Shown here: positions 12,040 through 23,001 of the stretch, one piece after another
Layout: each line of letters starts with the position of its first letter
Position numbering within the stretch: the first letter of the stretch is position 1
Source: Mesorhabditis belari
Lineage: Eukaryota > Nematoda > Chromadorea > Rhabditida > Rhabditidae
Assembly (NCBI GenBank): GCA_958450365.1
Contig: CAUEEP010000913.1
Span: 124,001 to 188,000, forward strand
Length of the DNA stretch: 64,000 nt
Direction: 5' to 3'
Translations under genes and position numbers: made by a program
The notes under the pieces: generated by a model
Seen by the model: only the letters and a program-made list of their open reading frames with translations
The model's database searches: none
Told to the model about the DNA's origin: nothing

Positions 12040-12429
12040 ATAGCAAGAAGAATAAAGATCGGGGAAAGGAGAAGATGAAGAATTTCGAGGAAAATTGGTA
12101 TTGGGGAACGAATTGGTGGAAATGGTAGGTTTTGGAATTTACGAAACTCGAGTCATTTGGAATATTTTCGTTAAAAAAATGTGCCTGTTTTTCTTCAATC
12201 AAATCTACATTATTACTAAAAACAAGATTACGGTAGTTTGTTTCTATTCTTCTTCATTTTATTTTCCAAAAAGCGAACTTATTGGAGAAACAAAGTTAAT
12301 TACGAAAAGCCGAAGCAAACCTTGGAAAGCATTTTTCATTTTTTTGAAAAAACCTTTTAGAAAATGAAGAATAAGGTTTGAAAAAGAAAAAGAAAAAAAA
12401 GAAAAGAACTAATTTTCGATGATTTGAAC

Positions 12430-12790
12430 AAAAATGAGGTTAGACTGGGATGGATGAAAAAGAGAAAAAAGGGGCGAAAAAGGATCAAATGTAGATTGGT
12501 TTGAAGAAAAATAGGCACATTTTTTAACGAAAATTTTCCAAATGACTCTATGTTTTTGTAAAAAATGATCAATTGTACGTAAACAACATGAATTTCACTA
12601 AAAAAACAATCAAATCATTGTTCAAATCTTTCTATAAGTTCATAAAGGTTTTGATTTTTCCTCATTGTCGACATTTTGTCATTCGCGATTCGCTGCGTTG
12701 ATTTCGAGTCTTTCAAATTTGAATCACTGTGTGAGTGCTGAAAGAAATTGTTGGAAAATTGATAAAGATAAAGAAATTCTTAATTTTATT
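12430..12790 (-). pseudogene. Copied 3' end of the STR chemoreceptor gene
   Basis: This segment matches 34440-34770, that is the 3' flank, last exon and part of the last intron of the chemoreceptor gene at 34636-40197, in the same orientation. The last-exon motif HSDSNLKDSKSTQRI-type tail is recognisable, but the stop codon is changed to a Gln codon so the frame runs on. No other receptor exon is nearby. It is a dispersed fragment; a family 1 MITE begins 9 bp beyond it. Confidence 0.8.
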
Positions 12791-12798
12791 GACTTACC

Positions 12799-13080
12799 TA
12801 CCGTAAATACTGTAATAGTACCCCGCCCTCCTCGTACAGCCCGCGTAGTCGCAGTCGCAGTCGCAGTCGTTTTTTAGTATTTCATTTTTTTCAAAGTGCC
12901 CGTACTTTCAAAAAATGTGTCTTTGATATCAAAAAATAGCTGAAATTCAGGGCTATTTTTTGATACCTAAGCGCGCATTGTAGCATAAACCAGTGTCGAG
13001 AAAAACTCGCTCAAAGCTAGACTACGCAACGCTCCGCACCGTCATTATGGGGGTGGGGTACTATTACAGTATTTGCGGTA
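12799..13080 (+). mobile_element. MITE family 1 (copy b)
   Basis: Same terminal repeats and TA flanks as the copy at 2204. It contains a short CAGTCG triplication near 12848-12866 that is absent from other copies. Confidence 0.85.
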
Positions 13081-13321
13081 GGTAGGTTTCGAATCTCGAA
13101 ACCCGAAAGAAAATCTCACATCTTGCAACCTTTTATAAACCTTACGAATCCAATAACTATAACTAACTGTGAACTTAACTTGCAATTCAAGATACATGTA
13201 TTTAATCACACGGATTTATTCACCAGACCGAAAGAAAATCTTTTGGCAATGATTCAAACAAAATAATGCAAAATAATGATTTCGGGCGCCTTCAAGAGAT
13301 GAGCTAGTTCAAAGTATCACA

Positions 13322-13349
13322 GTTGTCAATTCACCAACCCAATAGTAAC
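13322..13349. mobile_element. Solo mariner end
   Basis: CAATTCACCAACCCAAT then TA is the right terminus of the mariner at 20191-21069. No matching left end was found nearby. It lies just beyond the last exon of the CUB-like gene and may have replaced its original 3' end. Confidence 0.6.
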
Positions 13350-13371
13350 AGGACACAACGAAATGGAAAAT

Positions 13372-16300
13372 CTATATAAGAAAAAAATTACAATAAACTT
13401 TTTCTTTCATGAGCGACCAATACTGTTTTTCCACCACTGTATTTGCGCTCTCCTTTTGTTGAAAATTCAATAGAAAAAGTTTATCGACCCGTTTAAGTTT
13501 ATCGATTATTACAAATATTGTGCAAGAATTAAAGCAAAAATAGAGAAAATGCCGGGAGAAGCTGTAGAGGATTTTTCGGGATTGAGGTCCATTCTGTAGT
13601 TCAAAAGGAAACTGTTTTGTCCAGTCACCGGGAGCCAAAGGATCTGAAGTTACTTGCTTGTTTGGAACTTTCTGCATCTGGCTGTAGATCTTATAAATTG
13701 ATTACTAACTTGATTGTTTTTATTGAAGTAAACCGTTGTAGACTTTGAATTGAATAGAAACGCTTTTTTTTATGAAAGAGTTTTGTGATTAACTCTAAAA
13801 CTCTCGAACTTTTTTATTCAGATTAACATGTAATTTAAAGCTTAGAAACCGCAAATTATGAAAAAATATGAATTTAAGCTTAAGCACTCTTCAAAGATCT
13901 GAAAAAATGAATTTCGCTGTTGCAACTCAATGCTCATTCCACTCACCTCCATTTTGTACCCATTTCCAGTCCATGTCTTGTTCCAAATCTCTTGATCACT
14001 AAATGGCGACTTAAAATGAAAACGTTTTCTTTTACATTTTCAAGGTGTCAACAGCGTTCTTGTTGTCAGTCACTGAAATAGACAAATTCCCGGTGACTCC
14101 AGCGAACAATCCGGGTTGCACGTATGGGACGGTGACAGTGAACTTTGGCTGAGATGTCTGTACTGAGGTGTCACCTGGGAATTTTGTTTCCATTATTGCA
14201 TCTCAATGTTAGTACAAAGAAAGTGAAAAAGTGAAGAAGAACCCACTCGACAATGTGGCCTTAACAAATTTGCCAGTCATAAACGGCAGATAGTTATCGT
14301 AGTTGCCCGGATAATTGGGTGTCATCACGAAACCGTTTGAGCCATCTTTCAGCTTTGTGTCCATATCATCTAACATTGTTTCTACTCAAAAATCGATTCA
14401 AACACTAACCACCCAATCGTGTGATATCGGCGCTAAAGTAACAATTCGGTGGAACGATCAGGGTGGCTGCTGGCGACATCAAAAGGGAACGAACAAAACC
14501 TTGTACATTTGAATCACTAAAGGAAACGAGTTAATTTAACCAGTGGCCCAATCTTCCTGATGCAAGAACAGTTACTCAAGACGTCTTTTTTTTCGACCAA
14601 CTCACTCAAAGCTATAGATTCTCATCTTGTTCACCGTTTGCGGAATACCCGACACATAAAGAGTCACGCTTGAGCCAGCCGACTAAATTTTATAATGATT
14701 AGTTTCATTTCATCACTCACCTTATTAACATTTCCAAAGAACATAAGTTGATTGCTGAACTGAGAGATGGTAACTGCTTGGGTGTTGTTTTTAGCCGGCA
14801 CAACGATTGTTGTTGTCACATTCTCCAAGACGTTGATCAAAGTGTAATCAGCGAGTGCCGGTGGATAGCTACCATCTGAAATTCAATGAAAATAAAACTT
14901 ATAATAGCTTCTAAATGTCAAAAAGGTAACATGTTGCCTGGTTATGCACAATTTTTGCAGGTTTAGCTTTTACGATATTTAGCAGACCTGAACTAGGCCT
15001 GATTTTGGGCAGAGAGTCGGCCTGGCTCTCTGCCTTAGGCACAGGCCTTTAAAAAGGTCGAAAAAGCCCGAGCTTTGGCCTTCCATCAAGCCCAGGCCGG
15101 CACAAGCCCTTAAAAACATGTCTACTTACTTGCAAAGCTAGTGAAAGCCGCCAAAAACTCGGACGGGACGGCCTCTCGGATATATGGACGCATTAATTGG
15201 TTCGTGGGCGGATTCTCTGATATATGCACGTAATTTTGGAAAATACGGGGCGATTTGGCCAGGTCGCTCAAACTAAATTGCATTCAATTTAAGATCGTAT
15301 CCGTTTCCTTCAAAAATCATGTTCCTATTTGCATTTAATTTGCTTTTTCGTCTCATTCCCCCCCCCTTTCATTTCTTTTTTCCCTCGAGTTTTGAGTTTT
15401 GTAGTTTTTTTTTTTGGAGTTTTCCCCTCGTTCTTTTACGATTTGATGCTTCTCTTCAGCTGTTTTTTTGTCTCGTTGCCTTTTCTTTCTGTAGTGTACT
15501 AAAAAGGCCATTCTCCAACACGACAACACCAGTTCACAAACGGCAAAGTTGACCCGCAGTAAAGAATGATCTTTAGAGAATGATTTCGAGACGTTTTCAT
15601 GTTAAATTTGAATCTCTGCCGCAAATTTTATCTGCATTCCAATTGACGTCGCATTCCAATTGACGTCGCATTCCAATTGACGTCGCATTCCAATTGACGT
15701 CGCATTCCAATTGACGTCGCATTCCAATTGACGTCGCATTCCAATTGACGTCGCATTCCAATTGACGTCGCATTCCAATTGACGTCGCATTCCAATTGAC
15801 GTCGCATTCCAATTGACGTCGCATTCCAATTGACGTCGCATTCCAATTGACGTCGCATTCCAATTGACGTCGCATTCCAATTGACGTCGCATTCCAATTG
15901 ACGTCGCATTCCAATTGACGTCGCATTCCAATTGACGTCGCATTCCAATTGACGTCGCATTCCAATTGACGTCGCATTCCAATTGACGTCGCATTCCAAT
16001 TGACGTCGCATTCCAATTGACGTCGCATTCCAATTGACGTCGCATTCCAATTGACGTCGCATTCCAATTGACGTCGCATTCCAATTGACGTCGCATTCCA
16101 ATTGACGTCGCATTCCAATTGACGTCGCATTCCAATTGACGTCGCATTCCAATTGACGTCGCATTCCAATTGACGTCGCATTCCAATTGACGTCGCATTC
16201 CAATTGACGTCGCATTCCAATTGACGTCGCATTCCAATTGACGTCGCATTCCAATTGACGTCGCATTCCAATTGACGTCGCATTCCAATTGACGTCGCAT

Positions 16301-19300
16301 TCCAATTGACGTCGCATTCCAATTGACGTCGCATTCCAATTGACGTCGCATTCCAATTGACGTCGCATTCCAATTGACGTCGCATTCCAATTGACGTCGC
16401 ATTCCAATTGACGTCGCATTCCAATTGACGTCGCATTCCAATTGACGTCGCATTCCAATTGACGTCGCATTCCAATTGACGTCGCATTCCAATTGACGTC
16501 GCATTCCAATTGACGTCGCATTCCAATTGACGTCGCATTCCAATTGACGTCGCATTCCAATTGACGTCGCATTCCAATTGACGTCGCATTCCAATTGACG
16601 TCGCATTCCAATTGACGTCGCATTCCAATTGACGTCGCATTCCAATTGACGTCGCATTCCAATTGACGTCGCATTCCAATTGACGTCGCATTCCAATTGA
16701 CGTCGCATTCCAATTGACGTCGCATTCCAATTGACGTCGCATTCCAATTGACGTCGCATTCCAATTGACGTCGCATTCCAATTGACGTCGCATTCCAATT
16801 GACGTCGCATTCCAATTGACGTCGCATTCCAATTGACGTCGCATTCCAATTGACGTCGCATTCCAATTGACGTCGCATTCCAATTGACGTCGCATTCCAA
16901 TTGACGTCGCATTCCAATTGACGTCGCATTCCAATTGACGTCGCATTCCAATTGACGTCGCATTCCAATTGACGTCGCATTCCAATTGACGTCGCATTCC
17001 AATTGACGTCGCATTCCAATTGACGTCGCCGCCATTTGGAGGTAGTCGGTAGGAGCGCCGCGTCGTCGTTTATTTTTTCTTTCCAAGTTATTTTTTTGTC
17101 AGATTAATTGAAATTATTATTTTATGCGATAAATTTTGTGTTTCTCTTTGAAATGAAAAAGAGATCTATTTCTAATTGGGAGCCGAGTGGAGAATCCGGA
17201 ATTTTTCGTAATCGGACCACAATGAAGGCCAAAACTAATTGTAAAATGGTTTGTGGAGTTGAATGGAAACAACAAAAGCAAAGCTCATTTTCTGGACCGA
17301 TCTCCTCAATCCACGAGTTGAACCCGGAACGCTTACCCCATCCGCCATATTCTCCTGACCTAAGTCCTACAGATTACCATCTTTTCCGATCGATGTAACA
17401 CGCCCTGGATGGAAAGCACTTTCAAAATGAAGAAGATCTCAAAAAGTGGCTCCAAGACTATCTTGACTTGAAACCAAAAATTTTCTATGAGAGGAGAATC
17501 CGCGAATTGTCAGTAAAATGGGTGAAAGTCGTCGCAAATAATGGAGATGATTTCGATTAAACTGCTCTTTTGATTGTCATTAAATATTGTTTTCAATTTG
17601 GGGTCAAGACTTAGTTTACAATCTAATAATAAACCGTAAAATGATAAATCCGATCTGCTTTAAACTACCTTTAAGGTTCTAAATTTTGTTTAGATAGCTA
17701 AAATTATAGAAAGAGTTTGCTTATATTTATGTTGCCATCGAGAAAGCGTCAATTTGTTGTGTGTTCGTATCACGAGCATTAACCTTGCTGGATGTTGCGT
17801 GTTCTTGTTATATAGTGAGCGTTTTGGGAGAAACCCGCTTAAGCTTTTGCTATTCGGTTATTCTGAAGCAAAATCATGCCCGATGATAAAGCTGGTCACA
17901 TCCCGAATTCTAGAAAAAAACAATTCACCAAACCTGTAGCGTTGAGTGGCGTCACTGAAATAGACTTCAGAGTTTAGACTCAGAATTTTCACGTTCACTT
18001 GGATGTTCAGGCCTGAGGCAAGGATTTGTTTCGCTCTCTGAATGAACTAGAAATTAACGAGAAACGAGAAACGAATAAAAGTTACGGTGTCTTGAAATCG
18101 AGAGCGGAGAATCAACGGATCATTGTCGATAGAAAAGTATTCAGTCGTCGGGGCTTCGTACAACCATTTCATCAAAAAGCCTTGATTTCCAATGCCTTTT
18201 GGGGTGTAGTTTATCTGGAAAATGATTAATATGATTAAGACAGCTATTCTCTATAGAATTTTCTATAGAAGCTCAGCCCAGTCATTATTCAATTCAAAGG
18301 AACTATAAAGGAACTTTAAAGGAACCAAATAGGAACTATAAAGGAATTATAAAGGAGCTACAAAGGAACCAAATAGGAAGTCAGAAAGTCAAGAAGTCAC
18401 CCTTTCAATAGCGTCACTTACCGACAAAACATGACCGACACCATTGATTGGAGTGGTTGCACGGGTGTTGTTGGTCCTGAAACGGTTCTTTGCCTTCAAG
18501 TTTTCAATGATAATGTAAATTCAATGTAAAACGTACACATTCATACTTGCAACAATTGCATTCTGCTCAAGAATCTGAAAGCTCAACGATCCACTATCAC
18601 CGGGATAGACATCATAGGCACTGGCGGTGATCGGATAAGTGCTCAGACCGGTGCCTGAATTTCATGCTATAGCTGAATTTTCAAATGTACAGCTTTTATC
18701 GTAGACGTACCCAACTTTAGACACTTTAGAACTTTAGACACTAAAGCTTTACCATTGATGACTTGTTGGAACGGTTTCACGGGCTCTTTTCGACTAAAAG
18801 TTGTCCCTGGAAACTCACAGCTCACCACCGAGCCTCGCATCTTGTCACTCGGGGAAATAGCTGTTGAGCCTAAAAAGCAAGATGCTATGTTACTTTTACT
18901 TTGTAAATTTTACTAACCTTTAGGTCTATCTAAGAGATAGAAACTCGTTGAGCACTGCGGTTTCAACAAAAACGTATAGTACGGGCCGGAGAGAATTGGG
19001 AAGACATAATTGGTGGAATCGCTGAAACATTTCGCGATTGACGAGTCATTTTTGAAGATAAAAGTGAAAACAACATACGAAACGGCATCGATCTCCGAAT
19101 TTGTGGTTGGAGATGCTCCAGCGTACATGTACAGGATGCATTTCGGGTCCTGTAACAAGTTTTTTTCTTTTTTTTTTCACAACTCACAATTTGAACGCTT
19201 TGCATGACAAACTCGTGACAATCCTCTTTCGAATATTTTTGATTGATAATTGTGAGCATTGTCGATGTCGAGTTGCTGACGAGAGAGCTCATGAGATAAT

Positions 19301-21594
19301 ATGGGGAAAGCGAGGAGTTCTTTTCATCGAATAGATTCAAGTTGTAGTCATCGAAACCAGCGAGAGCTGTCTCGTTTTCTAAAAATGAAACTTTACAACT
19401 TTATTGAGATTACATTTTTTTTTGTTCCCAACAGCATCACCAATGCTATACTGTAGTCAATTTGAAACTTCTCATGAGATTATCGTCTTATTCCTAATAG
19501 GGAAAAGACGATAATCTCATGATAATCTCGGCTTCCTACCGAGTAGTTAGACTAAAAGTTAAAAGCGAAATTTTGACGCAAATTAAGAACCCGCTTTCAA
19601 AAAAGCCAAGCAACTTACCCCCAGGAATGATAGCAAACGAAAGATAAAAGTCCTTTGTCGAGTTCTTGCCAAGTCTGATCACTATCGGCACCTGAAGTCT
19701 CAGCCCTTGTCCACCATTTTGTTTCACATCCGTTTGACTGAACTTTATCAATAAAAGCTTTTTCTAGAAGTAAATCTTACTCAAAATAAAGCGTATGAGA
19801 TATGAGTGTGAATGATGTGTTGCTGTAGTTGGGGAAAAGTCCATTGATTTGTACCCAAGTCTCTTCATCAGAGGTCACTGTCACCGTCGATTGAAAATTG
19901 TAATCGTTGAGATGGTGATCATTATTCATTCAATTTCCTTTTTTTGAACCATGTAAAATAAACTACATGATCTTCAGCTGTATGCCGAATGATTTTAGTG
20001 AATTTAAAGGTTGCATAAAAGACTTTAGCGGACTTCTAGCTGACTTCTAGCTGACTTTAGCTGACTTTTTCTATAAGTGACTTTAAAACGAATACTACCG
20101 AGATTTTTGGGTGATTCCAATTCTCGAAAAGAGGCATCTCTGCAACTTTCTATAACTTTTTTCATTTTTGAGTGATTTCAACGTGTTAACTATTGGGTTG
20201 GTGAAGTGAAAACTGCCGGACTTTGAACTAAAATTTTGAACTAAAATTTTGAACTAAAATTTATTGAACATAAAACCATGAATTCATTCGAAATAATTTC
20301 CATTATTATTGACGACTTCTGCCCATTTTACAGGCAATTTGCGGATTCCTCTTTCGTAGTAGGATTTTGGTTTTGAATCGAAAAACTTTCAAAGCCAATT
20401 TTTGACTGCTTCTTCCGAATCGAAGTGTTCTCCCGCAAGCTCATTACTCATGATCCGGGAATAAATAGTAATCAAAAGGAGAGTCGTCCGGACTGTATGG
20501 GGGATGCGCCAAAAGTTCCCAAACAAGGCTATTTATTTTAGAGCGAGTCAGTTTTGCGACATGAGGGCGCGCGTTGGCGTGGATGAGAACGATCTTTGAC
20601 TTGGAGGGCCTATTCTTCTTCATGGATTCATTCACCTTTCCCAACTGTTCACTGTATTTGATTGCATTAACGGTCGTCTTTCTATCCAGCAACTCCCAAT
20701 ACAAGTGTGTGAGACAAGTGTGAGACTCAAAAATGGAGGACTGGAGATGTCCTAGTTTGAGCTTTCTTCAAAAGAAACCCATTTTGGTGTCAATAGAAAA
20801 GTTGTAGAGAATTAAAAATGAGGGTTATAGCCAAATTTCCAAAAAGATACACTTAGTAGTTTCGCTTAAAATGCAAGTTTTGTGAAAGTTTCGTAAATTT
20901 GGCATTTCCTGAAAACCAGTTTTTGAATCGTTCTCAAAATTTGGATATAAGCTTGATTTTTGATTCTCTACAACTTTTCTATTGACACCACAATGGGTTT
21001 CTTTTGAAGAAAGTGCTCAAACTGTCACATATGACAATAACCGGCAATTTTCAATTCACCAACCCAATACCTTTTCCTGTTCTCATCAAGAGCTTGTTGC
21101 TCTTGATGAGAACTAAAATGGTACTAAAATCACCGTAATAGATCAAAATCTAACAAAAAAGAACCAAGTTCTATAGTTTTTGAATTATTCCGGTGATTTT
21201 CGTACCATTTTTTAGCTCTAAATGAGAGCAAAAGCGGTAGTAAAATCGTCGAAATCGGTCAACAATGAAGGAAAATTATAGCAAGTTGCGGAAATACCTC
21301 TTTGTGAGAATTGCACCCGCCTGAAGTCCACCAAATCCTGATAGTCATTTACAGCATAGATTCTTCTTTTTTTTTAGTATTTGATGTGTGTTGAAGAATA
21401 AAGCAATAAAATAAATCAAGCTAATCAACTCACATTCTCATCCATATCCGTCCCGTACAAGATAAATGATGGACTTTGCGTGTCCAATGGATAGCTCACA
21501 TTAACACCTGAAAGATGATTGAAAAAAATTGAGAAAAACAATTACCTTCACTGAATTCAAAAGAAAGAAACAAGATAAAGAATAGAAATTTCAT
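13372..21594 (-). CDS. Large multi-exon secreted protein with CUB-like regions
   Basis: Start at 21594 gives a signal peptide (MKFLFFILFLSFEF). Exons supported by splice sites and phase: 21546-21594, 21434-21507, about 19781-19930 (5' end unresolved), 19619-19742, 19188-19378, 18918-19149, 18753-18869, 18537-18654, 18422-18476, 18073-18214, 17934-18012, 15130-15272, 14721-14875, 14606-14682, 14410-14516, 14247-14381, 14036-14174, 13947-13998, 13372-13677. The product is about 800 residues, extracellular by prediction, with many N-glycosylation-type NxS/T sites. Exon 14247-14381 has a CUB hallmark (MTPNYPGNYDNYLPF). Nematode CUB-like proteins are often secreted and stress- or pathogen-responsive; that role is inference only. 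Two problems: a mariner occupies the region between exons 2 and 3, and the junction 19781/19742 is out by one base, so either an exon is misread or the gene is damaged. The last exon's C-terminus looks non-conserved. Confidence 0.7.
15300..15633. other. Intron sequence, pyrimidine-rich
   Basis: Within the 15273-17933 intron of the CUB-like gene. It is T/C-rich with homopolymer runs and ends where the satellite begins. No feature is seen. Confidence 0.5.
15634..17027. repeat. Perfect 17-bp satellite, 82 copies
   Basis: The unit GCATTCCAATTGACGTC repeats from 15634 to 17027, 1394 bp, exactly 82 units by coordinate arithmetic, and I see no variant unit. Because 17 is not a multiple of three, all minus-strand frames stay open, giving the spurious 460-490-residue ORFs with a 17-residue period; they are not genes. 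Each unit contains CCAAT, the palindrome CAATTG and the palindrome GACGTC, the last being a CRE-like core (TGACGTC). The array sits in an intron of the CUB-like gene. Confidence 0.98.
17108..17560 (+). pseudogene. Mariner transposase C-terminal fragment
   Basis: One frame reads LPHPPYSPDLSPTDYHLF and then hits a stop at 17396; beyond the stop the same frame continues through HALDGKHFQNEEDLKKWLQD to ELSVKWVKVVANNGDDFD and a stop. This is the last third of a mariner transposase, including the third catalytic aspartate. The N-terminal two thirds and the terminal repeats are not recognisable. It lies in an intron of the CUB-like gene, antisense to it. Confidence 0.85.
20191..21069 (-). mobile_element. 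Decayed mariner element
   Basis: TA, then TTGGGTTGGTGAAGTGAAAA at the left; CAATTCACCAACCCAA, then TA at the right. Minus-strand ORF 20704-20444 encodes RPSKSKIVLIHANARPHVAK and then AHPPYSPDDSPFDYYLF, where the usual HDN is HAN and PDLSP is PDDSP. A separate frame to about 20288 gives the C-terminus YERGIRKLPVKWAEVV. About 350 bp next to the right end are non-coding. Two catalytic-site changes and a frameshift make it inactive. It lies inside the CUB-like gene. Confidence 0.88.
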
Positions 21595-22140
21595 AGTTTC
21601 CAATTGTTGCAGACTTGATTTTTGTATAAAGAGGAAGGGGGAAATTTTATAGTAAAGGCTCTTATCAAAGCTGAAAAAAAGATGAAAAAAGGGGTGAAAG
21701 AAGTCGTCAAGTCGATGACACAGCGATGAGCACGCTTACAATGTCTCTTATAATCTTTGGTGCCATTATTTTGAATGTTTCAAAACGCTTGCACGTCGAT
21801 AAGACATCCTGTTTTTTGGCCCCTAGTAAACTCATTGTGATTACACTCTCAGCAAGTGATAAAATACACCAATTATTGGTATGTTTTTGGAAAATTACAG
21901 GCTTGGAAATTACCCAGACAAAAGTTCTTTGTTGTAACTTAGACAGCCAACAACAACAGCCATATACAGCCAACTTCTCCATAGTATAAGTTTTATTCAT
22001 TCCTTAACCTATTGGGATATTGAAAAGAATCAAGAATCTCTCGTGCCACTGTCGATAATTTTGAATATTTTTCGACGACCACATGCACTAGATTCTTCGT
22101 CATAATCCGGGCGTTCCTCGTAACAAAAGTGTAATATTTT

Positions 22141-22600
22141 CTTAGTTACTTCTAGAAACAACCAAATATGCTAGTCAAAAGGTGTTACCTCAAATGGTTG
22201 AAGAAGCCGTAGTTTGACTGCTAGTGGATCCGAATTAAGATCAAAGAGTTCGAGCACACTAACCACTCGCGTTTTGCCGATTCGTGGTTTTTGAAAACAG
22301 TTTCTGGACGTACATTTTCAGGCCTTTCTTTTGGCACCTACCTCATATTGTAACTCGCGGGTAACTTGGGAAGGTTCCCTTGTTAGTTCCTTCTAGAAAC
22401 AACCAAATATGCTAGTCAAAAGGTGTTACCTCAAATGGTTGAAGAAGCCGTAGTTTTTTTATGAGGTGGTCCGTCAAGAAGTATATCCCACTGGGTTTGC
22501 TTTCGGGATTTCTTTCATAGATGCACCCTCAAAAACAAATTTCTGACCTATTTTAGGTATTATTTGTCTAGCTTAATAAACTAACCGTAACATTGCTTTG
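22141..22600. repeat. Direct-repeat region at the left edge of the SCP duplication
   Basis: A 70-bp segment (from CTAGAAACAACCAAATATGC to GGTTGAAGAAGCCGTAG) occurs at 22150-22212 and again at 22384-22456, and inverted at about 28890-28970. No gene was supported here. Confidence 0.7.
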
Positions 22601-23001
22601 GTCAACTTTAGCTTATCCCCAGGTAAAAAGGTGTTGTGTTCATAAGTACCCAAAAAACTTTCTCGTATAAACTCTTCAAGTGTAGGAATCTCATCAAGAA
22701 CACAACAGAAACAAAGTTCTGATTGCAAACATGATCATTCAGCTTTTTTTCCTCTTGAATTCTCCAATTTTGCTCACAGATCACTCGAGTTGTTAGCCGG
22801 GTTTTTCGAAACAAAAATTTGAATGTTGTCGCTTTCAATTTTGAGCTTTTCTGTTGTCCGCACACAAAAGATTATCGCCGAATGGAGTTCCCACTTTTTC
22901 AAGCAATAGCCAATTTTTGATGTGGCGCTTTGCCTAAACAAGAACATCAGCCTCAACACAAATTATTTATAAAGCCATAATTGAAGTTTAATTTCACTTT
23001 T

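Noticed and set aside
15634..17027. CRISPR-like array
   Set aside because: Units are contiguous and identical without spacers, and the sequence is eukaryotic.
15597..17086. Three overlapping 460-490-codon minus-strand ORFs
   Set aside because: They are the 17-bp satellite read in each frame; a 17-base unit without stops leaves all of these frames open. The repeat is in an intron of a gene with a coherent exon chain.
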